Made by a program: the position numbers and the translations under genes
The notes under the pieces: generated by a model
Databases searched by the model: none
What the model saw: the letters and a program-made list of their open reading frames with translations, nothing else
What the model was told of the DNA's origin: nothing
In this document: in pieces, positions 14,001 to 29,000 of the stretch
Position numbering within the stretch: the stretch's first letter is position 1
How the letters are laid out: each line of letters opens with the position of its first letter
Assembly (NCBI GenBank): GCA_009760855.2
Contig: WPIO01000007.1
Coordinates: 11,537,501 to 11,601,500, forward strand
DNA: 64,000 bases
Direction: 5' to 3'
Source: Cristatella mucedo
Lineage: Eukaryota; Bryozoa; Phylactolaemata; Cristatellidae

Positions 14001-17000
14001 CTGGACTCGTGTCCCTCAATTCCGTGCAGCACCTCAATGTCTACAGTCAAGGTGGCCTCGCGAAACCTCATCCTGAAGTTTATATTCCAAAAGAAAACTG
14101 GTCATCTAGACCCTATATACATTTTCCTGTATCTACGATGCCTAGATCTGCTTCTGCCATGCATGACTAACATTTTAAATATGTCACTAGCCTCAGGTCA
14201 TGATGTAGCACCTTTCAAAAAGGCTGCAGTCAGGCCACGACTCAAAAGAGCAACACTAGACCAAAAGAACTTAAGCATATTCGCCCAGTCTCCATTCTAC
14301 CGGTCCCATCAAAGACTGGAACGAGTCGTGGCAGATCAGCTGAACTCATATATTGAAACTTCAAACCTGGCTAGTAAGTTCCAATCTGGTTTCAGAGCTC
14401 ATCATTCCAGCGAGTCAGCGTTGCCTCAGGTGTATGACAACCTTATAAGGAATGCAGACTTGGGTAAAATCTTTGTTTGTTTTGCTTGATCTTTCGGCAG
14501 CGTTTGATACAATTGATCAGCAAGTCCTTCTTGGGGGCCTCTCAACTAGCCTGGGCATCACTGGCATTGCAATGGTTCAGGTCCTATCTCACAGGAAGAG
14601 TCCGGAGTATTGATGCGAATATACGAAGATCATCCGAGGAACCTCTGAAATATGGGGTACTCAGGGCTCTGTGCTTGGTCCCGCTCTTTTCACGGTTTAT
14701 TCTCTCCCGCCTGCCGAAGTGATTGCCGGGCACAATCTGGGCTTTCATTTCTATGCAGATGACACTCAGTAGTACTTCTGCTTTAATCCTTCCCAGCCCT
14801 CCAGCCCGTCGAATTCCCTTGACACTCTTGCTGCATGTATTTATGACATCTGCCCATGGATGGCAGCAAACTTTCTTAAATTGATTGACGATAAAACCAA
14901 CTTACTAGTTATGGGAAAACCGAGTGTCATACATAAAATGGAAAACTTGACGCTCAAAATCGGCTCTGCCAGCATACACTCAAACACAAAAGTATTTACG
15001 AGGGTGAATAGGTACCACAACCAAGCTACTGCACTGAAAACATGCGCACGAGGTGTTTCAATAATTTCTATTATCAGAACTAAGGTTATACATGCACTGA
15101 CATGTACTCACATCAATAAGAGGTCGGACGATCCCTATTCGTAATGACTTAAGGTATTTGCCAGAGCATTGACTCAAGTCGGCCTTCGGCAAACATCCAG
15201 AGTAATGCAGTCCCACGGGTGCTTAAGCCGATCAAAAAGCTGCTAGGGGAAAGACGAGATACTGTTCTCAGCTCTAAGCAAGTGCTTCAACATGTCCCAT
15301 AGATGCTCAATAGGGTTGAGATTGGGAGATTTGCTCAGTCAACCAAGGACTCGGATATCAGAATCGGCAAAGAATTGCTTCTTTGCACTTTCAGTATGCT
15401 GTAAGATCATTATCCATTTGCCAAACGTAGTCCTCCCCCACAAGAGCTCAGGCACAGGGCATGTCAACATTTTTTCTGATGTCCGTGAACATGTTTCAGT
15501 CCATAATCCTACCGATTCTGTGCACAGCTCCTATGCCGGAAGCCGAAAAACAAGACTAAACAAGCACACTTCCACCTCCTTTCTTGGGCGTAGATTACAA
15601 GCAGTCCGGGTGATACTGTTCGCCTTTTCTTCAACTGACAAAAGCCACTGCTTGCCATCTCCGTGGACCGTGAATTTACTTTCATCGGTCTACAGAATAC
15701 TGCTCCAGTCGGCAGTTGTAAAGTGGGCATGTTTTCGGGCCACTGCAGAAGGAAATTTCGCTGTAGTTCGTTAATTAAAGGCTTGCGTTTACTAACTCTT
15801 CTGTAACTGCCGTGCTCCGTAAGCCTCCTGCAAACCGTATCAACACTTACATCCTTGCCGGTAGCCTCCTCTAAGGTCTTGGACACAGCTCGAATTGGTT
15901 CTTTTCTTCGACTCAGAGCAGCCAATTTTAGCAGACAGTGATATTTTTATCGTCGAACGTGGGCGGCCGGAGAATGGTAAGACATCCATGCTACCACCCT
16001 GAAAATACTCCAGGTTATACCTGATCGATCCTTCCGACTTCAACCAAGCTTCCGTGCCACCTTCATGTTGCTAAGACCCATTTAGCGATAGGGGACGATT
16101 TGGCCTTCGATTTCACTATTAGCTATTCGTGTTTCCTATGGCAGATAAGCACCGTAGGAGCAGCTCAGAAGTGCAAAAATAATTCCCCTACCAAGCACAA
16201 GTGAATGCGCAGCACAATTGTTAGCCGTTTGAACTGCGAGTACGATAACCGAGCTGCAAGTCAAAACTCAAATTGTTGCCATTCTCAAAGGTAAGATGAC
16301 ATTCCAGGCCGCTTTTTGTTTTTGTTCTTAACATTTATCGTAGACACTGCCATCAACATGATGTCCGTGCTTTATGTAACCAATAAGGTCTCTGTAAATG
16401 CCGGCCCACACCGGCAAGGGACCTCCGAGAGTGAAGAGTTACTAAATAGACGGTGTCTAATGGACCTCGTAAATACTTTTGCGAGTGAGTGTATCTCCTG
16501 CTGCATCTGCACGAAATTTAGGTGTCCGGTTCTAAAATAACATTTGATTAGACGACCACGTCAATTGCAAGGTCAAGTCTGCCTACTTTCAGCTACATAA
16601 CATTGCTAAAACTCAGGTTTGTTTAGACAGGGATACTACATCTAAATTGATCCATTCACTGAAAACATCCTGTCTCGATCCTTCTGCAACTAACAGCTTG
16701 CTGGTCTACCGACCTGTGCAATCAGGCACTTACAGCTGGTGCAAAACTCTGCAGCTCTTCTTTCGTTAGCGTCACAGTTGCCACATTACTCCACTTCTCG
16801 CCGACCTGCACTGGCTCCCAGTCAAGCAACGCATCGACTTCAAGGTTGTGTCACTCACTTTTAGGTCCCTTTTTTCTTTGATGCCAGCCTACCTATCCGA
16901 TTTAATCTCCTACCAGGCTAAGAATCGTACAACCTGCTTTTTGGAATCTAACTTTTTACCCATACCTCGTACAAATCTCAAATCCTTTGGAGACAGTGCC

Positions 17001-20000
17001 TTTAGTTCATATGCTCCCAAGGCCTGGAACTCATTCCCGACTTGCATCACGACATCTCATGACTTGTCCAAATTTAAAAAGAAACTAAAAACGCATCTAT
17101 TTAGCACAGCATTTGGTGAGTTCCTGTGATTCTTCTTTTATGTACTTATATGTGCTGACACTGCCACTAACTATATTTGCATGCTGACCCAGTGCACGTC
17201 ATCCCTAACCATGTTATTCTTGTTGTTTATTGAGCATGCTACCACTAACCATTCGATCGTGCTTCCTTTGCAACAGATGTAAAATGCCTAGAAAGAGATT
17301 GAGTCTCTGAAGGCGCTTTATCAAGTGTGTTATTATTATTATTATCATCAGATCAATAGATCAATATGTTGATTGTTCGATAAATCAATACGTTGTCACA
17401 AGGTCTGAGCTCTGCAGCAGTTGTAATACGACATCACTGTGCAAAGAGACCGCCGGCACAGCAAGACAGGTGCGGCTCACCTGTTGCAGGTGAGCGTGCA
17501 TGAGGTCCGGATCGACAACGACGACGCCTGTGCCGCCGGGACCTGCTCCTCCGGGACCATCCATCGGGTCGAGCAGCAGCATTGAGTCGACAAAGCACGG
17601 CTAGAATGAGAAAAAGGTTCGCCTGCCTGACGGTGGATGCCACCTCGCCAGGCTATCGCTGCAACAGCATGGGATATCTCATAGCCAGCTAAGACAGACT
17701 TCTCGACGCCCTCAAGCACCGATGCACAATGAGGGCAACGGGAAGCGGCAGATCGGCAGCCCTTGAAGCAAAGACTATGCACCGCTAACTGTCGCACATG
17801 CCCAAGTGCTCATTGCCGAGCTACCTCACACATACGAGCACAAGCCAGGACAGCAGCGCAATGCCGTGCACGGTTACCTGAGTGACATCGGTGCTTGGCA
17901 CCACCATCGCCGTGTTGTCGGTCAAACTGCCATGGACTTTGCCGATGTGAGCATTCAAGCTGCCCAGCTTTCTGAAGACGCATGTGCACTCAGAGCAAGC
18001 AAACTCTCCCCCTCCGCTGGTCTTGTGCACCCTCTAGATGCGGTACGAGGACAGGGTGTCATCGACAGGTCGAAATATACACGCTTGCTGCTCAAAATCA
18101 AAGACAGTGGCAGGACCGTCAGCCAGATCTGGATCCAAGCAGCACTAAACAGCCCCCATAGCATGTGGGCAGAACAGAAGACAAGCACATCACATCGCCT
18201 GCTGTAGGCGAACCCGCGACTTCCAGTCCATCGAAGGTCACAAGGTCGTCCACTTTGACTGTCGGGAGACAAATGTGGAGAGAAAGGCCGATAAAATGAA
18301 GCAGACAGACAGCAGAGTGAGCGTTGGCCGAGGCCAGGTGAGCATGCATGGCCAAAAGACACGGCCGACAGAAAAGGAGGAGTGCAGATTCAACGCAACC
18401 CGGTCGATGCAGGCCTTCTTAGCAGGATGCACACAAGTGCAAAGGTCATATCTGCACGAACCTCAATGTGAGCACGAAGGTTGCCCTTCTGGCCAAACTC
18501 CCTGGCACAGAAATCGCACTTATGGGGCTTTGATTCGTTATGGATCTGCATGTGTATCTGCAGCGCTCCCTTTTGATTGAATGCCTTCGAGCACTGGTTG
18601 CAGGTGAAGGGCCTTTCACCTGAAAGGATTCAAACGGTTGAAATGCTTGTCATGAGTAGACACACTGAGTAAGAGTTCTCAAGCTCCCCTCCGATATGCC
18701 GACCAATGACAGTCGCTGCTACAATGACATAAGCTGTAATTTATGCTCAGCCATTAGTGCAAGGAACAAAGTATGATGGTCATCACCTTTGGAGTCAGAG
18801 TCAAGCTCGTCCTAGGACTGACCTCGAGTGGCATGTCAGGTGGATTGGCGGTCCAACATGCCCCCATCCCTAAGCCTAGCTATGACTGCCTGTTCGGGCA
18901 AGATCAAGGCCTCACCCCTCTTTGGCTCAATACTAGTTACGCCCATGCATCTTTACATAACGCAGAAAAGTCATAGATTGGTGCAAGTAGCAAGCATTGT
19001 CACGACTTCAAGCATTCGCGAGCCATCACACAAGCACAGTGGGTCACTAGGAAGTTGTATAGGTGCCGCAAGTCAAAGTTTTTTTTGTTCAAGGAGGCAA
19101 TTAGATATTGTGCACACATTGTGCGTGTAGAGGTATCATAGCATTAACGCATGCCTGCTTAATCTCCATCTGTAAATCCACGAAGCAGTCATCACTTGTC
19201 TTTTTTTGTTCTGGTGTGTTTTGACGCAAATCGGAGCATGGCTTAAAGTATGTAACAAGGCAGAGTTCTTAGTAACCGGTGGCCACGCGAGTTTTGATGT
19301 TTGCATTACCGTGCCGGCCTAAGCTTGATAGGTGTCAGCTAAGCTTGTTAGCATTTTCAAGCTCGATGTAATGTGTGTACCTAATCCTGAGTATTGATTC
19401 TCTAGCAGTGACTTATAATGCACCTGGATAAAGATTAAATTCTTTCAGGGCACCATATAAACGACCTTTAATTATTATTCTTACTGGGTGGCTGCTACAT
19501 GTACAAGTTTGCTAAGCAGCCCATTCAACCGCTAAATTAATCTTATGCAACAAAGTAAACACGAGAACCATGGATGAATTAGGAACCAGCATGAATAAGA
19601 AAGACAGTGTGTAGCAGTTCAGCAGCAGAAACAGGAGCTGAGGTAGAAACTTTTTTACGAGCACCCACTGCTCGACTACAGCCAGCGGAGGCCCTGGGGC
19701 AGAGCAGAATCTGAATTCAATCTTTTGGATTCAAGATCAAAACAGAGACCACATTTATGACAATTCGTAAAGTTTTTATTAGAATTTCGGATCCCTACGA
19801 AAACAGATTTACAACTGACTGGCCTTGAGAGAGCCGGGAGCCTAGAAGGATCCTACAGTTGCATTTACACAATCAACTTTGCTCCTCACTCGGCGTGGAT
19901 GAAGTGCCGACGCAGCACCGATTTCCCTCTGGTTTGGACTATTATGTCACTAGTTCTTCGGAGGTGATGCCTAATCAGCCGACCGTCAAGAAGTAGGAGT

Positions 20001-23000
20001 TGCTTCTACTGTAAGCCTCCTTGCTGCACTAGCCGACCAATGAAAACCTCGAGGCGTATCACAAACACCCATGAGTTGCAAGCCAGCAATCGCTGACGAT
20101 CGAACTTATCAAACATATGACGATCGAGCTTATGGAGGCATTCCGGGCAAGCCCCTATTTATGGGAAGTGAATGTGCTGTAGCCATGGCTTCACCCACTC
20201 CTATAGAGAAGTCCCTGAGAGTCTATATAGGGAATGCACCTATACATAAAGAACGGTGTACATTCCTTAGTACTATGCACTTTCCCGACACACCTTTCTA
20301 AGATGCTTAGATGAGATTTCTTAGATATAAGATGCTTTCTAAGATGCATCTTTTTCTTCTTTCTCTTCTCATGCTTTGCCTACAATGATGACTGCCACAG
20401 AAACTTCAATTTGAGCAGGGGTTTTTGGGCAGAACTAAGTTGGCCTTCAATTCCTCCCCCCAGCATCGGCAGTGCAACTGCCCTAGCTAAAAGGAAAGCT
20501 GGTGTCAATAGGGAAGAAAGTTAAGTTTAAACAAAGCTTTTGGTAAGTACTTAGGTTAATAGTAAGTAAACCCCAATTCTGGAGGGCAAGCAAACATGAA
20601 GAAATAGCAACTGAGACAATACAATTAAACCTGTCTGCAAAAAAGCCCCAAACAGCAATTTGCAAATTACCACCCAGGGGCAATGTGTGTGCACACAAAG
20701 CACATCATATAATCATATAACCACATATCCAGATCAAAAATGCAACTCAGTCCATTTGCTCAGCAGAGACACCAATGCAATTGCTTCTGGTTCGATCGTG
20801 CATGTTTGCCACTTGAAATGGGTTAGTTGCTAAGGCTGACTTTCTACTGTCAAAGATCGTGAGTCAACCATTCAAAAAGACAGCGCAGTGTACCCTTCCG
20901 TCTTTCTCACACGAACCCTTTCACCTTTCTGTCCCGACAATGCCCTTTGTGGTTGCTATAGTGCTGTGTAAATAAATCCGGCTGTCGGTCCAGCTGCACT
21001 CATTATCTGCATACAACTCGTGCATCTAGCATGGCCCCTAAACTGCAGAGCACCATGGTTAGCCCAATCCCGAATACCTAGTGCCTGCATTTATTACTGC
21101 GTAACATCTTGTCTAAGGTTTTCTACATGCAGGCCGTCCTCAACAATCCATAGACTCGATTCTCATTCTGAACTCCTGCCAGCGCCAACATCTGGTTCCC
21201 CCTTCTCACACTCACCGTCCATTCAACCCAAACAGTCAACCAAGGAAATTGTGGCATAGCAGGGATTGATGCTCTCGCGAGTAACAATAAGACATTGGTA
21301 TAGCATCCTCAGAGAAGCAAATCCCTGTCTAGGCACTTCACATACGCTGCAAAGTGATTAAACTTGCCACTATCATCAGCCACTGAAACCTAGCCAATAA
21401 ACCAACCTGTGTGAATGCGCTCGTGCCTCTTGAGCTGACTGGGCTTGGCAAACTTCTTAGTGCAGTAGGAGCAGCGATGCTGGAAGCCGGTTCGGTCGAC
21501 GTGCTTTTTATAGGCACGGTGACTTAGTGAATGCCTACGGACGCAAGGTGCTTATTGCACACGGTGCCTACTCACAGAGTACAGCTGCACAGCAATATGA
21601 CAAAAGAACAAACCAGCTGGGACAGAGCAATTGTGGCAATCGGCAGAATCACAACCGTGGCACGCTATTAGTGGCTAGAGATGCTCTACCACGATGGATG
21701 GCGGGAAAAGGTGAAGGTAGGTTCCAGTACAGTCGATCTCGCCTCTTCGAGCTTCGACTTTCGCGGCTTCACTCTATCGCAGTTTTCAAATATCTTCATT
21801 AAAAGTTGATCGAGATGGTGAAAATGATACAGCTTGCGCTTGATTGTCTGAGTCAAGTACACTCGCCTGCATCACAATTAAAATTAAAATTACTGTAGGT
21901 ACATGCTGTTTGTTGGTCTAAGTATTCGAGCACCCCCACAAATCCTTCAACGTCAGGTGCAGCCTCATTGAGAGCAGTAACCTTGATCTTCTTTGAAGTG
22001 CAGTACACCACTTCATCATCATCGAACAAATTGCACTATTTGCAATTTGCAAAGTTAGTGGTTGCGTATAAAAACTGTGTGTGTATGTGTGTAACTAAAT
22101 GTACACTGATATTAATATGATATTTGTAACGTCTAATACGTCTTAATAATAATAATAATAATAATAATAATGCACTTGATAAAGCGCCCTCAGAGAACTT
22201 AATCTCTCTATAGGCGCTTAACATTTGCTGCAAAGGAAAATGCCATTGAATGGTGAGTAAAATCATGCTTGACAAACAAACAAAATGAATAACATGGTTA
22301 GGGGTGACATGCACAGGGTCAGCATGCAAATGTGGTTAGTGGCAGCATGTGCAGTGTCAGCACGCATAAGCACATCAAGGACGAATCACAGGGACCCACT
22401 AAATGCTGTCCTAAATAGGTGTGTTTTTAGGTTCCTTTTAAATGTGGTCAGGTCAGGGGATGTTCTGACGCAGGTCGGGAGGGAGTTACTATCCCTTACT
22501 TTGTCTAATATATTAGGCAATACGGGTGTAATGGTGACTTAAAGGTTATTATTTCATGCCCAAAGGGCTATAATAATGTTAAAACCGAATTAGAGGGTCG
22601 TGAACAAGTTTTCTATGCTCTAGTTACGAAAACATTCGATTTATAATTAAAAAAAAATAGATAAAAATCGTCCTTCGCGGAAATTCACCTATCACGGCAG
22701 AGTCTGGAACCGATTAGCTGCGATAAACGAGGGACGACAGTACATGGTTGCTTACCTCATGCGATAGTGCAACTTCATGTGCTCACGCAGCTGGCTCATC
22801 CGAGGAAATACTGTGGCGCACTGTCGGCAGCTGAATGAGCGTGCCGATGAGACTGACGGCCCGCTGACATCTGGGTCGTCTCTGTGCTCGAGCATGTGCT
22901 TGTCGAGCTGGCTCTGAAGACACAAGAGCAGACATTTGGCAAGCTCGATGTAGCTCTGGTTACGAACCAGATCACAACATTCACACTGAGAAACCGTGAA

Positions 23001-26000
23001 GGTTTAGAATGCAAACGAACGTATCTGGAGCTTTTACATGCGAACGCTTTAAAATAATAATAATTATACATTTATATATCGCCCACAGAAAACTAAATCT
23101 CTTTCTGGGCACTTTACAGATGCTGTAAAGACAGCATGACCAAATGATTAGTGGTAACATTCGAAATGTCATCAAGCATGACATTGTAAGATACGACATT
23201 CACAGGTTGAATATATAGGTATGGTTAGCAGAAGCAGGAACAGCTTCAGCGTGCATAAGCATACCAAGGAAGAATCACAAGGACCCACTAAATGCTGTGA
23301 GAAACATGTGTTTACAGGTAAATCGGCAAAAACTTTGAAAAATAAAGCACCCGAAGGCCTGATAGGAGGGCAAACAAAAAACTGCCCTATCTACCTAGAA
23401 TAAATCGTACAACATGATAATTCGAATAATTGTAGGGCAATTGGCTAAACGAAACAGCTAGTTCTATGGCTATTGACATTGGTGTTCATCCTTTGGAGAC
23501 AGTCTTCAGTGTGTATGCTCCCAAAGCCCGAAACTTGCTTCCGAAATGCATCACGACATCTCATGACTTACCTCATTCAAAAAAAAACTAAAAACGCATA
23601 TGCTTATCTAGTGGGTCCATGGGATTCATGTTGTACGTGCTTATGAGTGTTGATACTGTGCAGCCTGCCACAAACCATATTTGCATGCTGACCCTGTGCA
23701 TGGCACTCCTAACCATGTTATTCTTGTTATTTATTAAGCATGCTACAACTAACCATTCGATCATGCTTCCTTGCAGCAATTGTAAAGCGCCTAGAAAGAG
23801 ATTGAGTTCTATGAGGGAATTATATCAAATGTATTACTATTATTATGATTAAGGGAGACAGATTTAGACGTACACATGTAAGGGCATGCTTAAAATCTCC
23901 CCCCCCCCAGTCATGAGAACTTATGCATGCAGGGGGGCAGTACAAAGGACATGTATCAAAGCCTCATATACGTGCACACAGAAGTAAAAGTAGCACCATC
24001 AGGAACTCATATCAAACGAGGCAGTTTACCATGAATGTCACCGAGACACGAGCCGACACGAAATGCCAAGACCGTCCAAACAGCAAGTAGCTGTACCCAA
24101 TGCTAAGAGAAATGCAGCACAGTTCTGGGCACTAAGCAAAGAAGCTTCCAGACACGACTGGAATGCCACCGATGCCCATTCCGGAAACAGTCTGTCAGAG
24201 TAAGTCAGGAAGGAGGCGGCAGATCCTGAGCCGGGCGGGGCAACTGCTGGCATGCTCTCACAGTCTAGATCTACAGCTGCGCCACGCAACCTTCCCCTGC
24301 AGCCCTCTGCAGGTGTTGTGGGCCAGAGCAGGAGCAGCTGCAGCAGCTGCATCAATAGCAGCAAGCAGCAGCAAGCAACATCAGCATCAGCTGCAGCTGC
24401 ATCAGCAGCACCAGCAACAATGACAGCAGCAGCAGCAGCAGTGTACAGCCCAGTACACGACAAGTGCAGGGGGAAAAGTAGGCAGAACAGGGCAGCGATA
24501 AAGCGCGAGCGGCAGGGCAGCAGCGAAAAGACGCTCACCTGCAGCGCAAACTCGTCGCCGCACTCGGTACACATTAGGATTTCTTCTCTCTCGTGAACGC
24601 GTATGTGGGCTTTGAGACCGGCGACACGAGAGAACAGCTTGCCACAGTCGGGGCACCGCAGGCCGCCGTCGGTGCTGCCACCTTCTCTGACCACGCCGTG
24701 TGTGGCCTCGTGTAGCCGCAAGTTGTCCTCGACGTTGTAGGTGGCGCTGCAGAAGCTGCATCGGAACGGCTTGTCGTCCTCGTGGTCTCGCTTGTGTCGG
24801 CGAAGCTGGCTCAGCCGAGAGAACTGCTTCCGGCATAACTCACAAGTGAAAGGACCCTGTAGGGGGTTAAAAAGAAAAGAAAAAATTGCAAGGTGGCAGT
24901 GGAACGGATAGAGGAAGAGCAGACAATTAAACTGCGTACCGTCGGGCCCTTAAATTCGCGATAGTGCTACAGTTTGACGGGTTCTCATAAGTTGATAAGC
25001 AGCGCAAGGCAGCCATAAAATTTTAATTGGAAGCAGTATTCAGCAATGATATACAGCCATTCCTGCAGCAGGCTACGGTCAGGGAGAGAGTGAGCGAGAG
25101 TGTAGCTCACTCGTGGGATTGAAGCTCCGACAGCTATAGGCAGCAAGTAAAACATGCAGTTGGCAGGAAATATAATGTTGATGAAAATGCTCTAGCGCCG
25201 TTTTAAAATAACTACTTTACGAAATAATAACTAAATTACTAATTTGCAATAAATTAGTATTTAAACACGCCGCAAAAACTTGTTCCTCAACCTTATAGTA
25301 CCTAGTGATGCCAAAGGTGCCCAGAATGGCAAGGCCGTGACCTTGCCAGAGGCAATCAATCATGAGGGGGTTGAGATGGCTGGGCTGGTTGGGTGGGCAC
25401 AGTCGGATCTCTCCAGCAGGAAGGCAAGGTGCTGGCCATTCTCCTATGCAGATGGCTGGACAGGATGCCGAGTAAACTCCCTCCCGCAATACCAACGAGC
25501 GTGACAAATGCTGATCTTGTCATGGCAACAATATTTTCACATAAGCCCGAGTCTGCATCGTTTCGGCGTCCTCATCACGAACTGTCGGCTGCATGCAGTT
25601 GGTCACAGACAGCAAAAATCTCAGTGCCAAACAGCACTGTTTGACCCTTCACCAGAATCATTAGTTAGCCGGTTGCAATAAATTGACACGTTCCTCACTC
25701 AGGCCGCCATGCCCCCCCCCCCCCAATATGCTCATGGCAGATTGCAAGCCACCGGCAGCCACGGCTACAGCCAATAGCACGGAGCTCATAGCCAATAGCT
25801 CGGAGACAAACTTCCGAAGGCGAAGAGAGAATTCGATAAAACGTTGCGACTGGTAGAGGCTCACTGCATTACGCAAGGAAAAACCGTGCCACTAGTAGAG
25901 GCGCACCCACCTACGCCAGGCGTTACCACCGCAGACCAAAGACTCGAATGCCAAGGGTCAGGACCAGCGACTGCACAGAAACCAGCCCAGTGCCCCAAGC

Positions 26001-29000
26001 GCCACTGTCCCACGGGGGCCCCCTTCAACCCCAGGAAAACGTCTCTCCTGCGACCCCCTAACTAGGAGCAGCAAAAAAAAAAGACAACCGCGAGTATGTG
26101 GAGAAAAGTGTTGGCATTTGCCAAGAGCTAAACGACATCGGTACGGCTATGACATCCCGAGCTGAACAAGTGAGCCGTGATGGTTCACTGGGTAAGGCGG
26201 TTGCTTTCACGACCTCTGCCCCCCCCCCGAGTAGGTCGTGGGTTCGAATCATGCGCTGGGCGATCCTTTATTGCCGCTACAATCGGTGGTGATAGCCTTT
26301 AAGGCACTTCTGTCGCTATATAAAAAAGACTGTTAAATCAGCTGGTATTGGTTTGAGGACCATCAGCGTGCTGCTACAATGCAAAGCCACGAGATCGCAC
26401 GAGGCCCTGGTGAAGCGAAATGAGAAGTGTAGAACGAATAAGCACAGCACGAGTAAGAGTGCTGCTGGCCAATGAGCATCGCCGTGCGAAATGGGTGGTT
26501 GCAGGAGCAGGCTGACCGCAGGTGTCACCACCCCAAGCACTGCCCCATCACCACAGGCTCAAAGACTGCTGCTGCTGCTGCTGCTGCTGCTGCCGCACCA
26601 CACCACACTGCCGCCGCTGGCAGCCGATTCTCTCACCTCACCCACGGAGGGCTCGATGGCATGAAGCGCCGACCCACCGCCAGCCGGCTGCTGCGCTGCT
26701 GCAGCCGCCACAGCACTCGCAGCCCCGGACGCGTCGACGAGCACACCTCCGTCGATGGCGACCGTTGCACCGTCGCTCAAGCCGCCAGCATCGAGAGTCG
26801 GCTCTCCACACGACGCCACCGTCGTCGGCAGATGCAGCAGCGAGCTGGCCGTGTCTTCATCCTCCTCGTCCGAGCCAACGTCGTCGATGTTGTCATTGCA
26901 GTGAGGCGGCAGCCGCTCGTGCACGACGTGTATCGTCTGGGTATCTACTCCTTCGTCGTCGCCGCCCACAGCGACGCCGGCCACGAGGTCGTCGGACTGA
27001 TCGTGAGCATCTGACAGCCTGACGAGGGTGGCATAAATCACTGCAACGAATGCAGAGAGCAGGAGCGTCTCGCGATGGCTCGCGAAGCTGTCCACGCAGA
27101 GGCCTTGCTCCTTGAACACGGACCGCTCCCATGGCTACAAACGGGACGCTTCCCTCGCTCGAGTCTCCAACGCCAGACCTGGGCCTGCAGAGCCGAGGGC
27201 CTTGGCTCTTAGCCGAGTGGCCCGTTCCAGCAGCACACAGCCAGTGTCTCCGAAAGGCAGCCAGATTAGTATGTGATCATGCGCCGAAGACAGCAGCGCA
27301 CTGGGTGCATTCCAATCTGCCTTTCGAGCTCTCTCATCGGTTAATGATTGCAGCGGGCCCTGCATGATGCCACCGACAGCCTCGTGTGCTCCAACGCTTG
27401 CATGCGCTTGCATTTGCTTGATAGCGTGTGTGCACTCGTGGCAGAGCTATAGCGTAAGCATGCAGAGGACACAGACCCGAGATGGAGCAAACGCATTGAG
27501 GAATGGGCGGGCTTTCAGATATCTTTAATGCCAAGTGAGGGAGCTTCACGATGTCGGTCGGTAGGCATTTATAGCCTTTAGTAGCACTCGAATAAATGGC
27601 ACACTAACCAAAGGATTTGAGGCCAGCTAGAGGCACAGTTATACGACTTGATTCAGTAGAGTGGGAGGTATGCTGGGAAGTTTGAGTTGAGAGTATTTTT
27701 AAGAGGTATGCCGGAGCAACAGACTTAAGGGAACTAAGCGTGAGCGACAAAACCTGAAAGCAGATTCAATAGTGGATGGGGAGCCAGGGCAGATCGGTGA
27801 GAAGTGGAGTAACAATGCACTAGTTGCTATGCTCACGGCAGATGTGCCTAGCTGCAGAGTTGTGCACCAACTGTGAGCATCTTATTGCACAGGCAAGAAG
27901 ATCTACGAGGAGTGAGCAATAGAAGTCTAGTTGGAATGTCATAAATGCATGGACCGGCTGTGGAATCCTTATCTAAGCGAATTTCGTAATGGCAAGTAGC
28001 TGAAATATTGCAAACTACAATTGAAAGCTGATGTGGTCATCGAGTAAAAAGTCACATTGAAACAGAGCACCCAGACTGCATGCAGATGCAATACGATATA
28101 GGCTGCCTGAATCCATTTTAAGGGTTAAGCTTTTCAATTTCTGACCAACATTTGGTTGACTCATTTTTTTTGGTTAACAAGTAAGAGTTGATCGTCATTT
28201 GATTTGAGAAAGTCTTGTGATATCCAAGCACGAATGTCAGAAATGCATGCAGCATGGGAGTTCAAGGAATTCGAGTTGCTGGAAGGCAGGGCAGACTCAA
28301 AGCAAAGGTACAGCATCTCCTTGACGTGAAAATGAAAGCTTAGATTGTGCTTTGCGATTACATCGGCAAGATAGAGAACAAAAATTCAAAGAAGAGGCGG
28401 ACCAAGCACAGATCAGGGAAACCTCATTCTGTATATTCTTGGAGGACCATACCCCGGTCACATCAATGCTCAGAAATCTCCAACTGAGATGGGGCCTAAA
28501 CCAAGGCAGTGCAGTGCCCGTGATGCCCAAGCAAGATGAGAGGCACTCAAAGAAGGTTCCTGAACCGAGCCTCACTCTCACACATGGAAAAAACAACTAA
28601 CCACTCGTCATTTCTATGCACTCGTCATTTCAGCTAAAGCCTCAGCCTCAGCTACTCGTAGTGGATATATTGCTATATTACTGCCGAATGCTGGCACACT
28701 AGGTAAGGCGGCTGCTTTCACGACCTCGGGACCGAGGTCGTGGGTTCGATTCCTGCGGTGGGCGATTCTTTATCGCCCCTGCAAGCGGCGGTGATAGCCG
28801 TAAAGGCTCTTCTGTCGCTATACAAAGAGAGGCTGTTTAATCAGCTAGGATAGTCTATGAGGAACAGCATTGAATTAGGCACATACAGCTAGTCGGACGA
28901 CTTAAGAGAAAAGAGATAGAAAATCGTGTTAGAACCGAATGAAAATCAAAAGCAATAGTAAATAGAAGAACAGCTCACGTTAGATGTCATTTATTCAGAC

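Larger units (their letters stand above)
14101..17340 (+). mobile_element. LINE-A copy, split by a Tc1-like insertion
   Basis: The left part (14101-14976) contains broken frames for [18 protein letters not shown] and SAAFDTID-like RT blocks. The right part (16492-17340) resumes at the same point of the element and runs to the terminal stem and TTATTATTATTATT tail. Many frameshifts mark it as old. The interruption is the transposon listed next. Confidence 0.85.

Noticed and set aside
27041-27119. ATG at 27119 as the start of the zinc-finger gene
   Set aside because: It gives a continuous frame, but a good acceptor lies at 27041 and the 32.6 kb exon joins there in phase beside a YY1 motif. It remains the main alternative.
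28684-28848. tRNA gene suggested by GGTTCGATTCC and an A-box-like segment
   Set aside because: There is no pairing acceptor stem, the same head and body recur in about nine places, and all end in the same SINE tail.
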